Notes: a model not told the origin generated them from the sequence alone. A stretch of DNA of 64,000 bases from Micromonospora eburnea (GCF_900090225.1 NZ_FMHY01000002.1:5704001-5768000), one strand, 5' to 3'; shown: positions 52,407 through 60,612, counted from the first letter of the stretch. Numbers and translations: made by a program.

Positions 52407-52982
52407 ATGACTGAACCACCTCGCCCTCCCGGAGCGGGGGACCCCGGCGCCCAGCCGCCGGGCGAGACCCCGCCGTCGGCACCATACGGCTCGCCCTCGG
52501 CGAACGAGCCCACCGCACCAATGTCCGGCGCACCCGGCGGCGCCGGCTATCCCCCTCCCGGTGGCTATCCGCCGCCGGGCGGCTACCCACCCCCGGGCGG
52601 CTACCCCCCACCTGGCGGCTATCCCCCGCCCGGTGGCTACGCCAGCAGCGATGACAAGACCTGGGCGCTCGTGGCGCACTTCGGCGGCGCGGCCGGCGCG
52701 CTGATCAGCTTCGGCCCGCTGGGTTTCGTCGGTCCGCTCGTCGCCTACCTGGCCCGCGGCCAGCAGTCCCCGGCCGTCCGGGCGCACGCCCTGGCCGCGC
52801 TGAACTTCCAGATCCTCTGGTCGATCATCGCGTTCGTGCTGCTCTTCGTGAGCTGGTGCCTGCTCTTCCTGCCCAGCATCGCGGTGGTGGTGATCCAGAT
52901 CCTGTTCGGGATCATCGCCGGCATGCGGGCCAACGAGGGGCAGCTCTACCGCTATCCGATGTCCGCCAGCTTCATCAAGTGA
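52407..52982 (+). CDS. DUF4870 membrane protein with PPPGGY repeats
   Basis: A 191-residue protein. Residues 1-80 are Pro/Gly-rich and include five PPPGGY repeats. The C-terminal DUF4870 domain (Tic20-like) starts SSDDKTWALVAHFGGAAGAL, with helices LISFGPLGFVGPLVAYLA, ILWSIIAFVLLFVSWCLLFL and IAVVVIQILFGIIAGMRANE and the conserved ARGQQSPAVRAHALAALNFQ between. Such proteins are widespread in actinobacteria with unknown role. The ATG at 52407 is chosen by the leaderless promoter spacing. Confidence 0.85.
   Translation: MTEPPRPPGAGDPGAQPPGETPPSAPYGSPSANEPTAPMSGAPGGAGYPPPGGYPPPGGYPPPGGYPPPGGYPPPGGYASSDDKTWALVAHFGGAAGALISFGPLGFVGPLVAYLARGQQSPAVRAHALAALNFQILWSIIAFVLLFVSWCLLFLPSIAVVVIQILFGIIAGMRANEGQLYRYPMSASFIK
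52551..52640 (+). repeat. Five 18-base tandem repeats coding PPPGGY
   Basis: Five in-frame 18-base units (52551, 52569, 52587, 52605, 52623), each coding Pro-Pro-Pro-Gly-Gly-Tyr with synonymous third-base differences. Copy number may vary between strains by slippage. Confidence 0.85.
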
Positions 52983-53019
52983 TCAGGACCCGGCCGGCCG
53001 GCGGCCGGCCGGGTCCCGG

Positions 53020-54243
53020 TCAGGGCAGCAGGTCGCGGACCACCGCGTCGGCCAGCAGCCGGCCGCGCAGGGTGAGCACCGCCCGGCCTTCGGCGTACCC
53101 GTCGGCGGTCAGCAGACCGTCGGCCAGCGCCCGCCGCGCGCCGGCCCGGCCCACCTCGTCGAGCGCGTCCAACGGCAGGCCGGCGGCGAGCCGCAGCCGC
53201 AGCATCACGTCCTCCATGTGTGCCTCGTCGGGGGTGAGCACCTCCCGGGCCAGGCCCGGTGACCGCCCCGCGGCCAGGCGTCCGGCGTACGCGGTCGGGT
53301 GCTTGACGTTCCACCAGCGCACCCCGCCGACGTGGCTGTGCGCCCCCGGACCGAGGCCCCACCAGTCGCCGCCGGTCCAGTAGAGCAGGTTGTGCCGGCA
53401 CCGGGCCGCCTCGGAACGGGCCCAGTTGGAGACCTCGTACCAGGAGAAGCCGGCCGCGTCGAGGGCGGCCTCCGCGGCCAGGTAGCGGTCCGCCGCCACG
53501 TCGTCACTCGGGTACGCCAGCTCGCCGCGGCGCATCCGCGCGGCCAGCCGGGTGCCCTCCTCCACGATCAGGGCGTACGCGCTGACGTGGTCCACGCCCG
53601 CCGCCACCACCTGCGCCAGCGAGGCGGCGAAGTCCTCCGCGCGCTCCCCCGGCGTGCCGTAGATCAGGTCCAGATTCACGTGGTCGAACCCGGCGTTTCG
53701 CGCCTCCGATGCGGCGGCGGTGGCCCGGCCGGCGCTGTGCTTCCGGTCCAGGACGGCCAGCACCCCGGGCGCGGCGGACTGCATGCCCAGCGAGATCCGG
53801 GTGTAGCCGGCCGCCCGCAGCGTCTTCAGCGACTCCGGGGTGACCGATTCCGGGTTGGCCTCGGTGGTCACCTCGGCGTCGGCGGCCAGCCCCCAGGTCC
53901 GGTCGATGCCGTCCAGGATGCGGGCCAGGTCGTCGGCCGGGAGCAGGGTGGGCGTGCCGCCGCCCACGAAGACGGTGTCCACCCGGGGTGGTGGGGTGTC
54001 GCCCAGCACCCGGGCGGCGAGCGCCAGCTCGGCCAGCACCGTCTCGGCGTACGTCTCGCGACTGGCGCCGCCGCCCAGCTCCGCCGCCGTGTAGGTGTTG
54101 AAGTCGCAGTATCCGCAGCGGCTGGCGCAGAACGGGACGTGCACGTAGACGCCGAAGCCGCGCGCGCCGACGGCACGCAGGGCGGCGGGGGGCAGCGATC
54201 CGTCGACCGGGACGGATTCGCCTTCTGGAAGAGCGCCGGGCAT
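53020..54243 (-). CDS. hemW: Radical SAM heme chaperone HemW
   Basis: A 407-residue radical SAM protein of the HemN/HemW group. The [4Fe-4S] cluster motif is CASRCGYCDFNTY within VYVHVPFCASRCGYC. SAM-binding GGGTPTLLPADDL and EANPESVTPESLKTLRAAGY follow, with the HemW-type C-terminal domain at the end. It has no N-terminal extension typical of true HemN, supporting a heme-trafficking role. It starts at ATG 54243, 7 bases after CACACT, and so is probably leaderless. It is divergent from the crotonase with only 19 bases between the two start codons. Confidence 0.92.
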   Translation of the reverse strand: MPGALPEGESVPVDGSLPPAALRAVGARGFGVYVHVPFCASRCGYCDFNTYTAAELGGGASRETYAETVLAELALAARVLGDTPPPRVDTVFVGGGTPTLLPADDLARILDGIDRTWGLAADAEVTTEANPESVTPESLKTLRAAGYTRISLGMQSAAPGVLAVLDRKHSAGRATAAASEARNAGFDHVNLDLIYGTPGERAEDFAASLAQVVAAGVDHVSAYALIVEEGTRLAARMRRGELAYPSDDVAADRYLAAEAALDAAGFSWYEVSNWARSEAARCRHNLLYWTGGDWWGLGPGAHSHVGGVRWWNVKHPTAYAGRLAAGRSPGLAREVLTPDEAHMEDVMLRLRLAAGLPLDALDEVGRAGARRALADGLLTADGYAEGRAVLTLRGRLLADAVVRDLLP

Positions 54244-54249
54244 GGCCAC

Positions 54250-54256
54250 TAGTGTG
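54250..54256. promoter_or_regulatory. Overlapping divergent leaderless -10 elements (hemW / crotonase)
   Basis: On the plus strand TAGTGT (54250-54255) is 7 bases before ATG 54263. On the minus strand CACACT (54251-54256) is 7 bases before ATG 54243. The two hexamers share 5 base pairs, so the two promoters cannot be occupied together. Confidence 0.6.
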
Positions 54257-54262
54257 CCCGGC

Positions 54263-55072
54263 ATGACCTCTCCGGATGCTCTCGTGCGGGTCGCCACGGC
54301 CCGTGGGGTGACCACCCTCACCCTGGACAGCCCGCACAACCGCAACGCGCTCTCCACCCCGCTGATGACCGAGCTGCTGGCCGGGCTGGCCGCGGCGGTC
54401 GCCGACGACGCGGTCCGGGCGGTCGTGCTGGACCACACCGGCCCGGTCTTCTGCTCCGGGGCGGACCTGAAGGAGACCGCGGCCGCGTACGCCAGCGGGA
54501 CGGTGCCGGCCGGGATGCTCGGCGACGTGCTGGTGGCGGTCCGGGAGTGCCCCAAGCCGGTGCTGGCGAAGGTGGCCGGGCCGGCCCGGGCCGGCGGGCT
54601 GGGTCTGATCGCCGCGGCCGACCTGGCGGTCTGCGCCCAGGAGGCGACCTTCGCTTTCACCGAGGTCCGGATCGGGGTGATCCCGGCGGTGATCTCGGCG
54701 ACCGTGCTGCCCCGGCTGCACCCCCGGGCCGCCGCCGAGCTGTACCTGACCGGCGACACCTTCGACGGCCGGCGGGCCGCCGAGATCGGTCTGGTCACCG
54801 CCGCCGTGCCGCTGGCCGGCCTGGACGAGGCGGTGGCGGGCTACTGCGCCTCGCTGGTGAAGGGTGCGCCGAAGGCGCTCGCCGGTACCAAGGAGCTGCT
54901 GCGCCGGCCGGCCGCCACCGACCTGCGGGCGGAGATCGCCGAGTTGGCCGAGCTGTCCACCGGGTACTTCCTCTCCGCGGAGGGCCGGGAGGGGGTGGCC
55001 GCGTTCCGGGAGAAGCGACCAGCTCGATGGGTGGCCGCTCTGGACGGTGGCCCGGCAGAGAGCGCGAGCTAG
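54263..55072 (+). CDS. Enoyl-CoA hydratase/isomerase family protein (LiuC/AtuE-like)
   Basis: A 269-residue crotonase-fold protein. The oxyanion-hole segments are FCSGADLKETAAAYASG and ARAGGLGLIAAADLAV. The second acidic residue is in FAFTEVRIGVIPAVISATVL. The first catalytic Glu of classical hydratases (G-C-E-L) is replaced by Gly-Leu here. From memory, this pattern with EVRIGVIPAVIS resembles methylglutaconyl-CoA hydratases of leucine breakdown. The exact substrate is unproven. No other leucine-degradation gene is adjacent. Confidence 0.87.
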   Translation: MTSPDALVRVATARGVTTLTLDSPHNRNALSTPLMTELLAGLAAAVADDAVRAVVLDHTGPVFCSGADLKETAAAYASGTVPAGMLGDVLVAVRECPKPVLAKVAGPARAGGLGLIAAADLAVCAQEATFAFTEVRIGVIPAVISATVLPRLHPRAAAELYLTGDTFDGRRAAEIGLVTAAVPLAGLDEAVAGYCASLVKGAPKALAGTKELLRRPAATDLRAEIAELAELSTGYFLSAEGREGVAAFREKRPARWVAALDGGPAESAS

Positions 55073-55233
55073 GACCGGAGGCAGCAGAGGGCGGGCGCGG
55101 CCAGGACAGCCGGCAGCGGACGGGCGGGCGCGGTCGGTGGCGGGCCGGTGACGGAACGGGAGGCAACCGGTCGGTCGAGCCGTCCGTCGCTTCCGGGACG
55201 TACGCTGGTCGGGCTGTGGGACAGGAGGTGCCG

Positions 55234-56094
55234 GTGCGAACTCGGGTTGCGATCGTGGCGGCCGGTGTGGTGGTGGCCGTCGTCGCCCTGCTCGGCGTCT
55301 GGTTCGTCACGAAGCAGTTCGGGCGGCACCTCGGGCTCCCGCTGGCCAGCCGCACCTGCACCGTCGAGGCCGACGGGCGGGTCGTGCTCAGTGCCGAACA
55401 GATGGCCAACGCGGCCACCATCGCGGCGATCGGAGTGCAGCGGAAGATGCCCGAGCGGGCCGTGGTGGTAGCGCTGGCGACCGCGTACCAGGAGTCACAC
55501 CTGCGCAACATCGCGCACGGCGACCGGGACTCGCTGGGCCTGTTCCAGCAGCGCCCGAGCCAGGGCTGGGGCACCCCCGAGCAGGTCCAGGACCCGCGCT
55601 ACGCGGCGAACAAGTTCTACGCCGCGCTGAAGAAGGTCAAGGGCTGGGAGAAGATGCGGGTCACCGAGGCGGCCCAGCGGGTGCAACGGTCCGCCTTCCC
55701 CGAGGCGTACCAGAAGTGGGCCGCCGACTCGGAGGTCCTCACCCGCGCGCTGCTCGGCCACGCGACCGGCGCGGTGGCCTGCACGGTCGGGTCGAAGCCG
55801 ACGATGCGCGGCCCGGCCGCGGCGGCGGCCCTGGTGGAGAGCCTGGCGCTGGACTGGGGCCTGCCCGACCTCACCGCACCCACCGACCTCACCGGCTTCA
55901 CCGTCCCGGCGGCGGACAGCCGCAACGGCTGGCGGTACGCGCACTGGCTGGTCTCGCACGCCGACGACCACGGCGTGAAGCTGGTGCGCTTCGGTGACCT
56001 GGAGTGGACGGCCGAGCACGGCACCTGGGCCAAGGTGAAGGGCGGCCGGGCCGCCCCGACGCAGGTGCTCGCGGAGGTCTTCGCCGCGACCTGA
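55234..56094 (+). CDS. Membrane-anchored lysozyme-like-fold protein
   Basis: A 286-residue protein. A short cytoplasmic Arg-rich start is followed by one membrane helix (VAIVAAGVVVAVVALLGVWF), then an extracytoplasmic domain with ATAYQESHLRNIAHGDRDSL and GLFQQRPSQGWGTPEQ. This Glu-containing pattern recurs in actinobacterial lysozyme/transglycosylase-like proteins, suggesting peptidoglycan binding or cleavage. The C-terminal half (GWRYAHWLVSHADDHGVKL) resembles a small domain often paired with it. The GTG at 55234 has AGGAGG 5 bases upstream. Enzymatic activity is not proven. Confidence 0.75.
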   Translation: MRTRVAIVAAGVVVAVVALLGVWFVTKQFGRHLGLPLASRTCTVEADGRVVLSAEQMANAATIAAIGVQRKMPERAVVVALATAYQESHLRNIAHGDRDSLGLFQQRPSQGWGTPEQVQDPRYAANKFYAALKKVKGWEKMRVTEAAQRVQRSAFPEAYQKWAADSEVLTRALLGHATGAVACTVGSKPTMRGPAAAAALVESLALDWGLPDLTAPTDLTGFTVPAADSRNGWRYAHWLVSHADDHGVKLVRFGDLEWTAEHGTWAKVKGGRAAPTQVLAEVFAAT

Positions 56095-56137
56095 CCCGGT
56101 CCGGGCCGGCGCGCCGAGGGTGGGGCCCGGTGCCCCG

Positions 56138-56782
56138 TCAGCGGCCGGCGGTGTCGAGGCGGCGGCGGACCTTCGCCCGCAACGGCTCGGGCAGCTCCGG
56201 CACGTCGAGCAGCCGGGGCAGCAGCGCGGGCTCCAAGGTGGTCGCCCGGAACACCTCGCCGACGGTCACCCCGTGCGCCGGGCGGTCCACCACCTCGACC
56301 GGGTCGCCGGCACCGACCTCGCCCTCTCGCAGCACCCGCAGGTACGCGCCGGGCGCGGCCCGGACGGTGAACCGCTTGACCAGATCGGGCACGCCCCAGA
56401 AACCGGCGAAGGTGGTGCACGGGGTACGCGGCTTGGTCACCTCCAGCAGGGCGGAGCCCACCGCCCACCGCTCGCCGACCACCGCCCCGGTGACGTCCAC
56501 CGCGTACGTGGTCAGGTTCTCGCCGAAGGCGCCCGGCCGGACGGCCCGGTCCAGCTCGGTGGCCCACCAGCCGGCGTCCTCCTCGGCGTACGCGTACACC
56601 GCCTGGTCGGGGCCGCCGTGGTGGGCCCGCTCGCCGATGAAGTCGCCGAGCACCCCGGCGAACCGGATCGCCACCCGGCCCGCGGTCGGCCGCTTGTCGA
56701 TTCCGCTGCGACCGCTCGGGTCGCCCGCCCACTCCGCCTCGGTCACCCCGCCGAGGTTCACCGCCACCAGCCTGCCAGTCAT
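56138..56782 (-). CDS. MOSC-domain protein (YiiM-like)
   Basis: A 214-residue soluble MOSC protein. It starts LVAVNLGGVTEAEWAGDPSG, has RAHHGGPDQAVYAYAEEDAG, GAFGENLTTYAVDV and the conserved Cys segment KPRTPCTTFAGFWGVPDLV that in this family binds molybdenum cofactor or sulfur. YiiM-type proteins act in molybdenum-dependent N-hydroxylated-base reduction. A ferredoxin-like C-terminus is absent. It lies 22 bases from the malG stop on the same strand. Confidence 0.88.
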   Translation of the reverse strand: MTGRLVAVNLGGVTEAEWAGDPSGRSGIDKRPTAGRVAIRFAGVLGDFIGERAHHGGPDQAVYAYAEEDAGWWATELDRAVRPGAFGENLTTYAVDVTGAVVGERWAVGSALLEVTKPRTPCTTFAGFWGVPDLVKRFTVRAAPGAYLRVLREGEVGAGDPVEVVDRPAHGVTVGEVFRATTLEPALLPRLLDVPELPEPLRAKVRRRLDTAGR

Positions 56783-56804
56783 GGCGGTGAGCCTACGGCC
56801 CTCC

Positions 56805-57635
56805 TTAACCCTTCACCGCCCCGGCGACAAGGCCGGAGACCATCCGGCGCTGCACCAGGAGGAAGAAGACGATCACCGGCAGGGTGAACAGCGTCGAGGC
56901 GGCCATGACCGAGCCCCAGGCGGTGTCGTCCCGCCCGAAGAAGAAGGTCATCGCCACCGGCAGGGTGTACTTGTGCTGGTCGTTGATGAAGGTCAACGCG
57001 AAGATCAGCTCGTTCCAGGCGGTGATGAAGGAGAAGATGCTGGTCGCGACGAGGCCCGGGGCGACCAGCGGGAAGAGGATCCGGCGGAAGGTCTGGGCCC
57101 GGCTGGCGCCGTCGATCGCCGCCGCCTCCTCCAGCTCCTTCGGCACCGCGGCCACGAAGCCACGCAGCATCCAGACCGCGAACGGCAGCGAGAAGCCCAG
57201 GTAGGTCAGGATCAGGCTGGGCAGGGTGTTGTAGAGCCCGAGCCGCTGGATCATCAGGAAGAGCGGGATGACCAGCGCCTCCAGCGGGATCATCTGCACC
57301 ACCAGCAGCAGGATCAGGAACGTGGTGCGCAGCCGGAACCGGAACCGGGCCACCGCGGTCGCCGCGAGCAGCGCGACCAGCCCGCTGAGCAGCACCGTCG
57401 CCACCGCGACCAGCACGCTGTTGAGGAAGAAGTCGCCGAACGTCACCCCCGGGATCAGGTTCCCGGTGAGGATCTCCCGGTAGTGCTCCAGGGTGGGCTC
57501 GGCCGGCACCGGACGTGGCGTGGCCGAGAAGATCTCCCGGTTGGGTTTGAGTGAGGTGGCGACCATCCAGTAGACCGGAAAGGCCGCGAAGAGCGCGACC
57601 AGCAGGCCGGCCCCGTTGAGGGCGATCTTCTTCAC
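56805..57635 (-). CDS. Sugar ABC transporter permease, MalG family
   Basis: A 276-residue permease with six membrane segments. It begins IALNGAGLLVALFAAFPVYW and has the cytoplasmic EAA loop ELEEAAAIDGASRAQTFRRI before FPLVAPGLVATSIFSFI. It pairs with the MalF-type protein to import a sugar delivered by the binding lipoprotein. The GTG is preceded by GGCAGGAGGACGCGTC, a ribosome site created by a 26-base duplication of the malF 3' end. No dedicated ATPase is next to it; such systems usually share MsiK. Confidence 0.93.
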   Translation of the reverse strand: MKKIALNGAGLLVALFAAFPVYWMVATSLKPNREIFSATPRPVPAEPTLEHYREILTGNLIPGVTFGDFFLNSVLVAVATVLLSGLVALLAATAVARFRFRLRTTFLILLLVVQMIPLEALVIPLFLMIQRLGLYNTLPSLILTYLGFSLPFAVWMLRGFVAAVPKELEEAAAIDGASRAQTFRRILFPLVAPGLVATSIFSFITAWNELIFALTFINDQHKYTLPVAMTFFFGRDDTAWGSVMAASTLFTLPVIVFFLLVQRRMVSGLVAGAVKG

Positions 57636-57684
57636 GACGCGTCCTCCTGCCTCTTCATCACGACGCGTCCTCCTGCCGGAGCAC
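57633..57684 (-). repeat. 26-base tandem duplication at the malF/malG junction
   Basis: CACGACGCGTCCTCCTGCC occurs at 57633-57651 and again at 57659-57677, a 19-base exact repeat with a pitch of 26. On the minus strand the malF ending R-Q-E-D-A-S-stop is followed by a micro-frame M-K-R-Q-E-D-A-S-stop whose TGA overlaps the malG GTG. Confidence 0.85.
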
Positions 57685-58641
57685 CATGCGGACGTACAGG
57701 GCGGTCACCGCGAGCAGGATCAGGGTGAGGATGACCGCGATCGCCGACCCGAGGCCGTACTTCGGCGGCGGTGAGAACGCCTCCGCGTACGAGTAGATCG
57801 AGAGCATGAAGGTCGTCCGGTCCTGGGTGCCACCGGCCAGCACGAACTGCTGGGTGAAGACCTTGAAGTCCCAGATCGTGGAGAGCACGACGAGGATGCC
57901 GAAGACCGGGCGCAGGGTCGGGAAGGTGACCGACCAGAAGACCCGCCACGGCCCGGCCCCGTCCACCCGGGCCGCCTCCTGCAGCTCGCTCGGCACGCTC
58001 TTCAGCCCGGCCAGCACGCTCACCGCGATGAACGGGAACGAGTGCCAGACCACCACCAGGGTCAGGATCGCGAAGAAGAGCAGGGGGTCGTTGAACCAGC
58101 CGTACCCGGTCCAGTCGCTACGCCCGAAGAGCGCGGTGGAGAGCCCGTCCGGAAGCTTGTTGAACAGCCAGGTGACCAGGCCGCTGGTGTCGTCGAAGAT
58201 CCACTTCCAGACGATGGTGCCGGTCAGCGCCGGGGTGGCCCAGGCCAGCATCACGCAGCTCGCGACGAAGGTGGCCATCCGCTTGCCGAGCCGGTTGAGC
58301 AGCAGCCCGACCAGGGTGCCGAGGATCATCGTGAGCGCGACGTTCGCCATGGCGAAGAGCACGGTGTTGCGCAGCACCGTACGGAAGAACGGGTCGCCGA
58401 GGATCTGGGTGTAGTTCGCCAGGCCCACCCACGGCCACTCGCGGTCTCCCCGGAGCTGCCGGACGCTGTCCAGCTTGTAGAAGGACATCATCACGACCTG
58501 GCCGAGCGGCCACAGCAGCAGCACCGCGATGATCGCGAGACAGGGCAGGAGCAGCACGTACGGGAGGTGGTCCACGCGGCGCCGCCGCGCGGGGGTCTCC
58601 CGCGCGGCGGTCGTGCCGGTGCCCTCGGTCAGCGTGGTCAC
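57658..58641 (-). CDS. Sugar ABC transporter permease, MalF family
   Basis: A 327-residue permease with six membrane segments. It has an Arg-rich N-terminal region followed by VDHLPYVLLLPCLAIIAVLL, WVGLANYTQILGDPFFRTVL and the EAA loop ELQEAARVDGAGPWRVFWSV. The GTG overlaps the stop of the binding-protein gene (GTGA). It forms the channel with the MalG-type protein. Confidence 0.93.
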   Translation of the reverse strand: MTTLTEGTGTTAARETPARRRRVDHLPYVLLLPCLAIIAVLLLWPLGQVVMMSFYKLDSVRQLRGDREWPWVGLANYTQILGDPFFRTVLRNTVLFAMANVALTMILGTLVGLLLNRLGKRMATFVASCVMLAWATPALTGTIVWKWIFDDTSGLVTWLFNKLPDGLSTALFGRSDWTGYGWFNDPLLFFAILTLVVVWHSFPFIAVSVLAGLKSVPSELQEAARVDGAGPWRVFWSVTFPTLRPVFGILVVLSTIWDFKVFTQQFVLAGGTQDRTTFMLSIYSYAEAFSPPPKYGLGSAIAVILTLILLAVTALYVRMVLRQEDAS

Positions 58642-59930
58642 TTGGCGTTGAGGATGCTTTCCATCTCGGTGGCCGCGTCGGCGGTGGCCTTCTCCACGGT
58701 CTTCTGGCCCTTGATGACCGAGCTGTTCATGGCCTGGGTCACCGTCTTGGTCCGGCTGACCTCCACCCACTTCGGGGTGAGCGGCGTCACCTTGGTGTTC
58801 TGCATGGCGGTGGCGAACGCCGCCATCACCTTGTCGTTGGCGTAGGTGCCGCCGCCGACCAGGTCCTGGTAAACGGGGAAGAAGCCGAGGCTGCTGGCGA
58901 ACTCCTGGTCCTTCTGCTTGCTCAGCAGCACGGTCAGGTAGTCCCAGGCCAGCTCCTGCCGCTTGCTGTCCTTCCACAGGGCGATGTCGGAACCACCGGC
59001 GAAGGCCGGGGCCGGCTTGCCGTCCGGGCCCGGGATGGGGAAGGTGCCCCACACCTTCTCGATGTCCGGGTTGTCCTTCTTCATCGCGCCGCCCTGCCAG
59101 CTACCGGCGAACGCCATGGCGGCCTTGCCGGTGGCGAACTGGGTGCGGGCGTCGACCTCGTTCCAGCCGGCCGCGGCCGGCGGGGCGACCTTGTGGACGG
59201 TCACCAGGTCGGTCCAGAACTTGACCGCCTTCTGCGCCTCCGGCGTGTTGTAGCCGGACTTCCAGGTGTCACCCTGCTTGGTGGCGATCTCGCCGCCGGC
59301 GGCCCAGAGGAAGGAGTAGAACGGCAGCTCGGAGTTGCCGGGCAGGGCGATGCCGTAGGTGTTCGGCTTCTTGGCCTGGACGGCCTTGGCGGCGGCGACC
59401 AGCTCGTCCCAGGTCGTCGGCGGCTGCACGCCGGCCTCGGCGAACCAGTCGGTGCGGTAGTAGACCGCGCGCACGCCGGCGTACCAGGGGACGCCGTACT
59501 GCTTGCCGTCGAGCTGGGCGTTCTTCACCAGGTCGGGGAGGATGTCCTTACCCTCGGCCCAGCTGTTGAACTTGTCGGTGACGTCGGCGAGGGCCTCCTG
59601 CGCCGCCCAGCCCTGGGTCTCGGTGTTGCCCAGCTCGGTGACGTCCGGTCCTTCACCGCCGGCGAGCGCGGCCTGGAACTTCTTCGGCGCCTCAAGCCAG
59701 GGAATGTACTGCACCACCACGTCGGTCTCGGGGTGCTTCTTCTTGAACTCGGCCTCGACGCTGTCGAGGAACTTGGTCTGGGCCTCGCCGCCCTCGCCCA
59801 TCATCCAGACCGTCAGCTTGCTGTTGTCCGCGGCCTTGTCGTCATCCCCGGAGCCACCGCAGCCGGCCAGCACCATCGCGGCCGAGGCCACGACGGCGGT
59901 GACCGGAGCCAGCCGCTTCCACCTGTTCAC
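58638..59930 (-). CDS. Sugar ABC transporter substrate-binding lipoprotein
   Basis: A 430-residue type 1 extracellular solute-binding lipoprotein. The lipobox is MVLAGC (Cys at about residue 24). The mature part has KLTVWMMGEGGEAQTKFLDS, EAPKKFQAALAGGEGPDVTE, YGVPWYAGVRAVYYRTDWFA and GKAAMAFAGSWQGGAMKKDN. The family binds oligosaccharides; the nearest functional parallels import N-acetylglucosamine/chitobiose or alpha-glucosides, which I cannot separate here. First gene of the transporter operon. GTG start; GGGAG ribosome site upstream. Confidence 0.93.
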   Translation of the reverse strand: MNRWKRLAPVTAVVASAAMVLAGCGGSGDDDKAADNSKLTVWMMGEGGEAQTKFLDSVEAEFKKKHPETDVVVQYIPWLEAPKKFQAALAGGEGPDVTELGNTETQGWAAQEALADVTDKFNSWAEGKDILPDLVKNAQLDGKQYGVPWYAGVRAVYYRTDWFAEAGVQPPTTWDELVAAAKAVQAKKPNTYGIALPGNSELPFYSFLWAAGGEIATKQGDTWKSGYNTPEAQKAVKFWTDLVTVHKVAPPAAAGWNEVDARTQFATGKAAMAFAGSWQGGAMKKDNPDIEKVWGTFPIPGPDGKPAPAFAGGSDIALWKDSKRQELAWDYLTVLLSKQKDQEFASSLGFFPVYQDLVGGGTYANDKVMAAFATAMQNTKVTPLTPKWVEVSRTKTVTQAMNSSVIKGQKTVEKATADAATEMESILNAK

Positions 59931-59978
59931 GCCATATCTCCCTCGCGATGGTTTGGCACTAACCTTCTCCGCCGCACC

Positions 59979-59996
59979 ATAGTAGGAAAATTTCCT
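59979..59996 (-). promoter_or_regulatory. Promoter and 6-1-6 palindrome upstream of the sugar transporter
   Basis: AGGAAA-A-TTTCCT (59984-59996) is a perfect 6-1-6 palindrome overlapping by one base a minus-strand TACTAT hexamer (59979-59984), which would give a leader of about 45 bases before the GTG at 59930. The motif resembles operators of ROK-family sugar repressors. That attribution is inference. Confidence 0.5.
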
Positions 59997-60115
59997 TTAC
60001 AACAGGGGGGTGGCCGCGGCGACCGGGCGTGGCGACGGTATCGCAGCCTGCCGTCGATACGGCAGGGGTGCCGGCCAGGCAGATTCGCCGGACCCGACGA
60101 GCCGCCAGACACCAG

Positions 60116-60151
60116 AAGGGGCGCCCGACCTGGCGGTCGGGCGCCCCTTTT
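60116..60151 (-). terminator. Intrinsic terminator after the GlsB-like gene
   Basis: A 15-bp perfect stem: 60116-60130 (ending GCCCGACC) pairs with 60135-60149 around a TGGC loop, with flanking A/T runs. It lies 23 bases after the GlsB-like stop and is the strongest intrinsic terminator in the window. Confidence 0.85.
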
Positions 60152-60172
60152 CCGGCGCTTCGGTGACGTGCC

Positions 60173-60454
60173 TCAGTAGCGCGAGACGCCGCGTCGACGA
60201 CCCACACCGGACACCAGGGCCACGGCGACGGCGGCCAGCACGACCTGCACCAGCAGTTCCATCCAGTCGACGCCAGCGGTCTCGGTCGCGATGCCCAGGG
60301 CCCGGGCGAGCACGGTGCCCAGCAGTGCGGCGCCCACCCCGATCAGCATGTGCAGCCAGATCGGCATGTTCTGGCGGCCCGGAACGACCAGGCGACCCAG
60401 AGCGCCGACGATCAGACCAACGATCAACGCGGTGATGATGCCCGTGACGGTCAT
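60173..60454 (-). CDS. GlsB/YeaQ/YmgE-family membrane protein
   Basis: A 93-residue protein with three membrane segments: GIITALIVGLIVGALGRLVV, PIWLHMLIGVGAALLGTVLA and LLVQVVLAAVAVALVSGVG. The Gly-rich first helix followed by PGRQNMPIW is the signature of the family once called transglycosylase-associated protein. The role is probably envelope stress related, without known activity. The ATG has GGGAGGAG upstream. It stands alone between terminators. Confidence 0.88.
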   Translation of the reverse strand: MTVTGIITALIVGLIVGALGRLVVPGRQNMPIWLHMLIGVGAALLGTVLARALGIATETAGVDWMELLVQVVLAAVAVALVSGVGRRRGVSRY

Positions 60455-60612
60455 GGTCGTCTCCTCCCAAGAAGTTTTCACACGTTCCGTGTGGTTCCTG
60501 TCGTGACCGGTAAGTTCCCGACCCGCAGAGAAACCAAACCGACTCGCGCCATGACCGATACCGCCGGTCGATGCACGGACCCGGCGTGGAGCCTCATCCG
60601 GGTACGCGGAAA

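Noticed and set aside
52551..52640. CRISPR-like array
   Set aside because: The regular 18-base units are in-frame coding repeats (PPPGGY) without spacers.
57633..57684. Frameshift joining malF and malG
   Set aside because: Both proteins are complete; the odd junction is explained by an exact 26-base tandem duplication.
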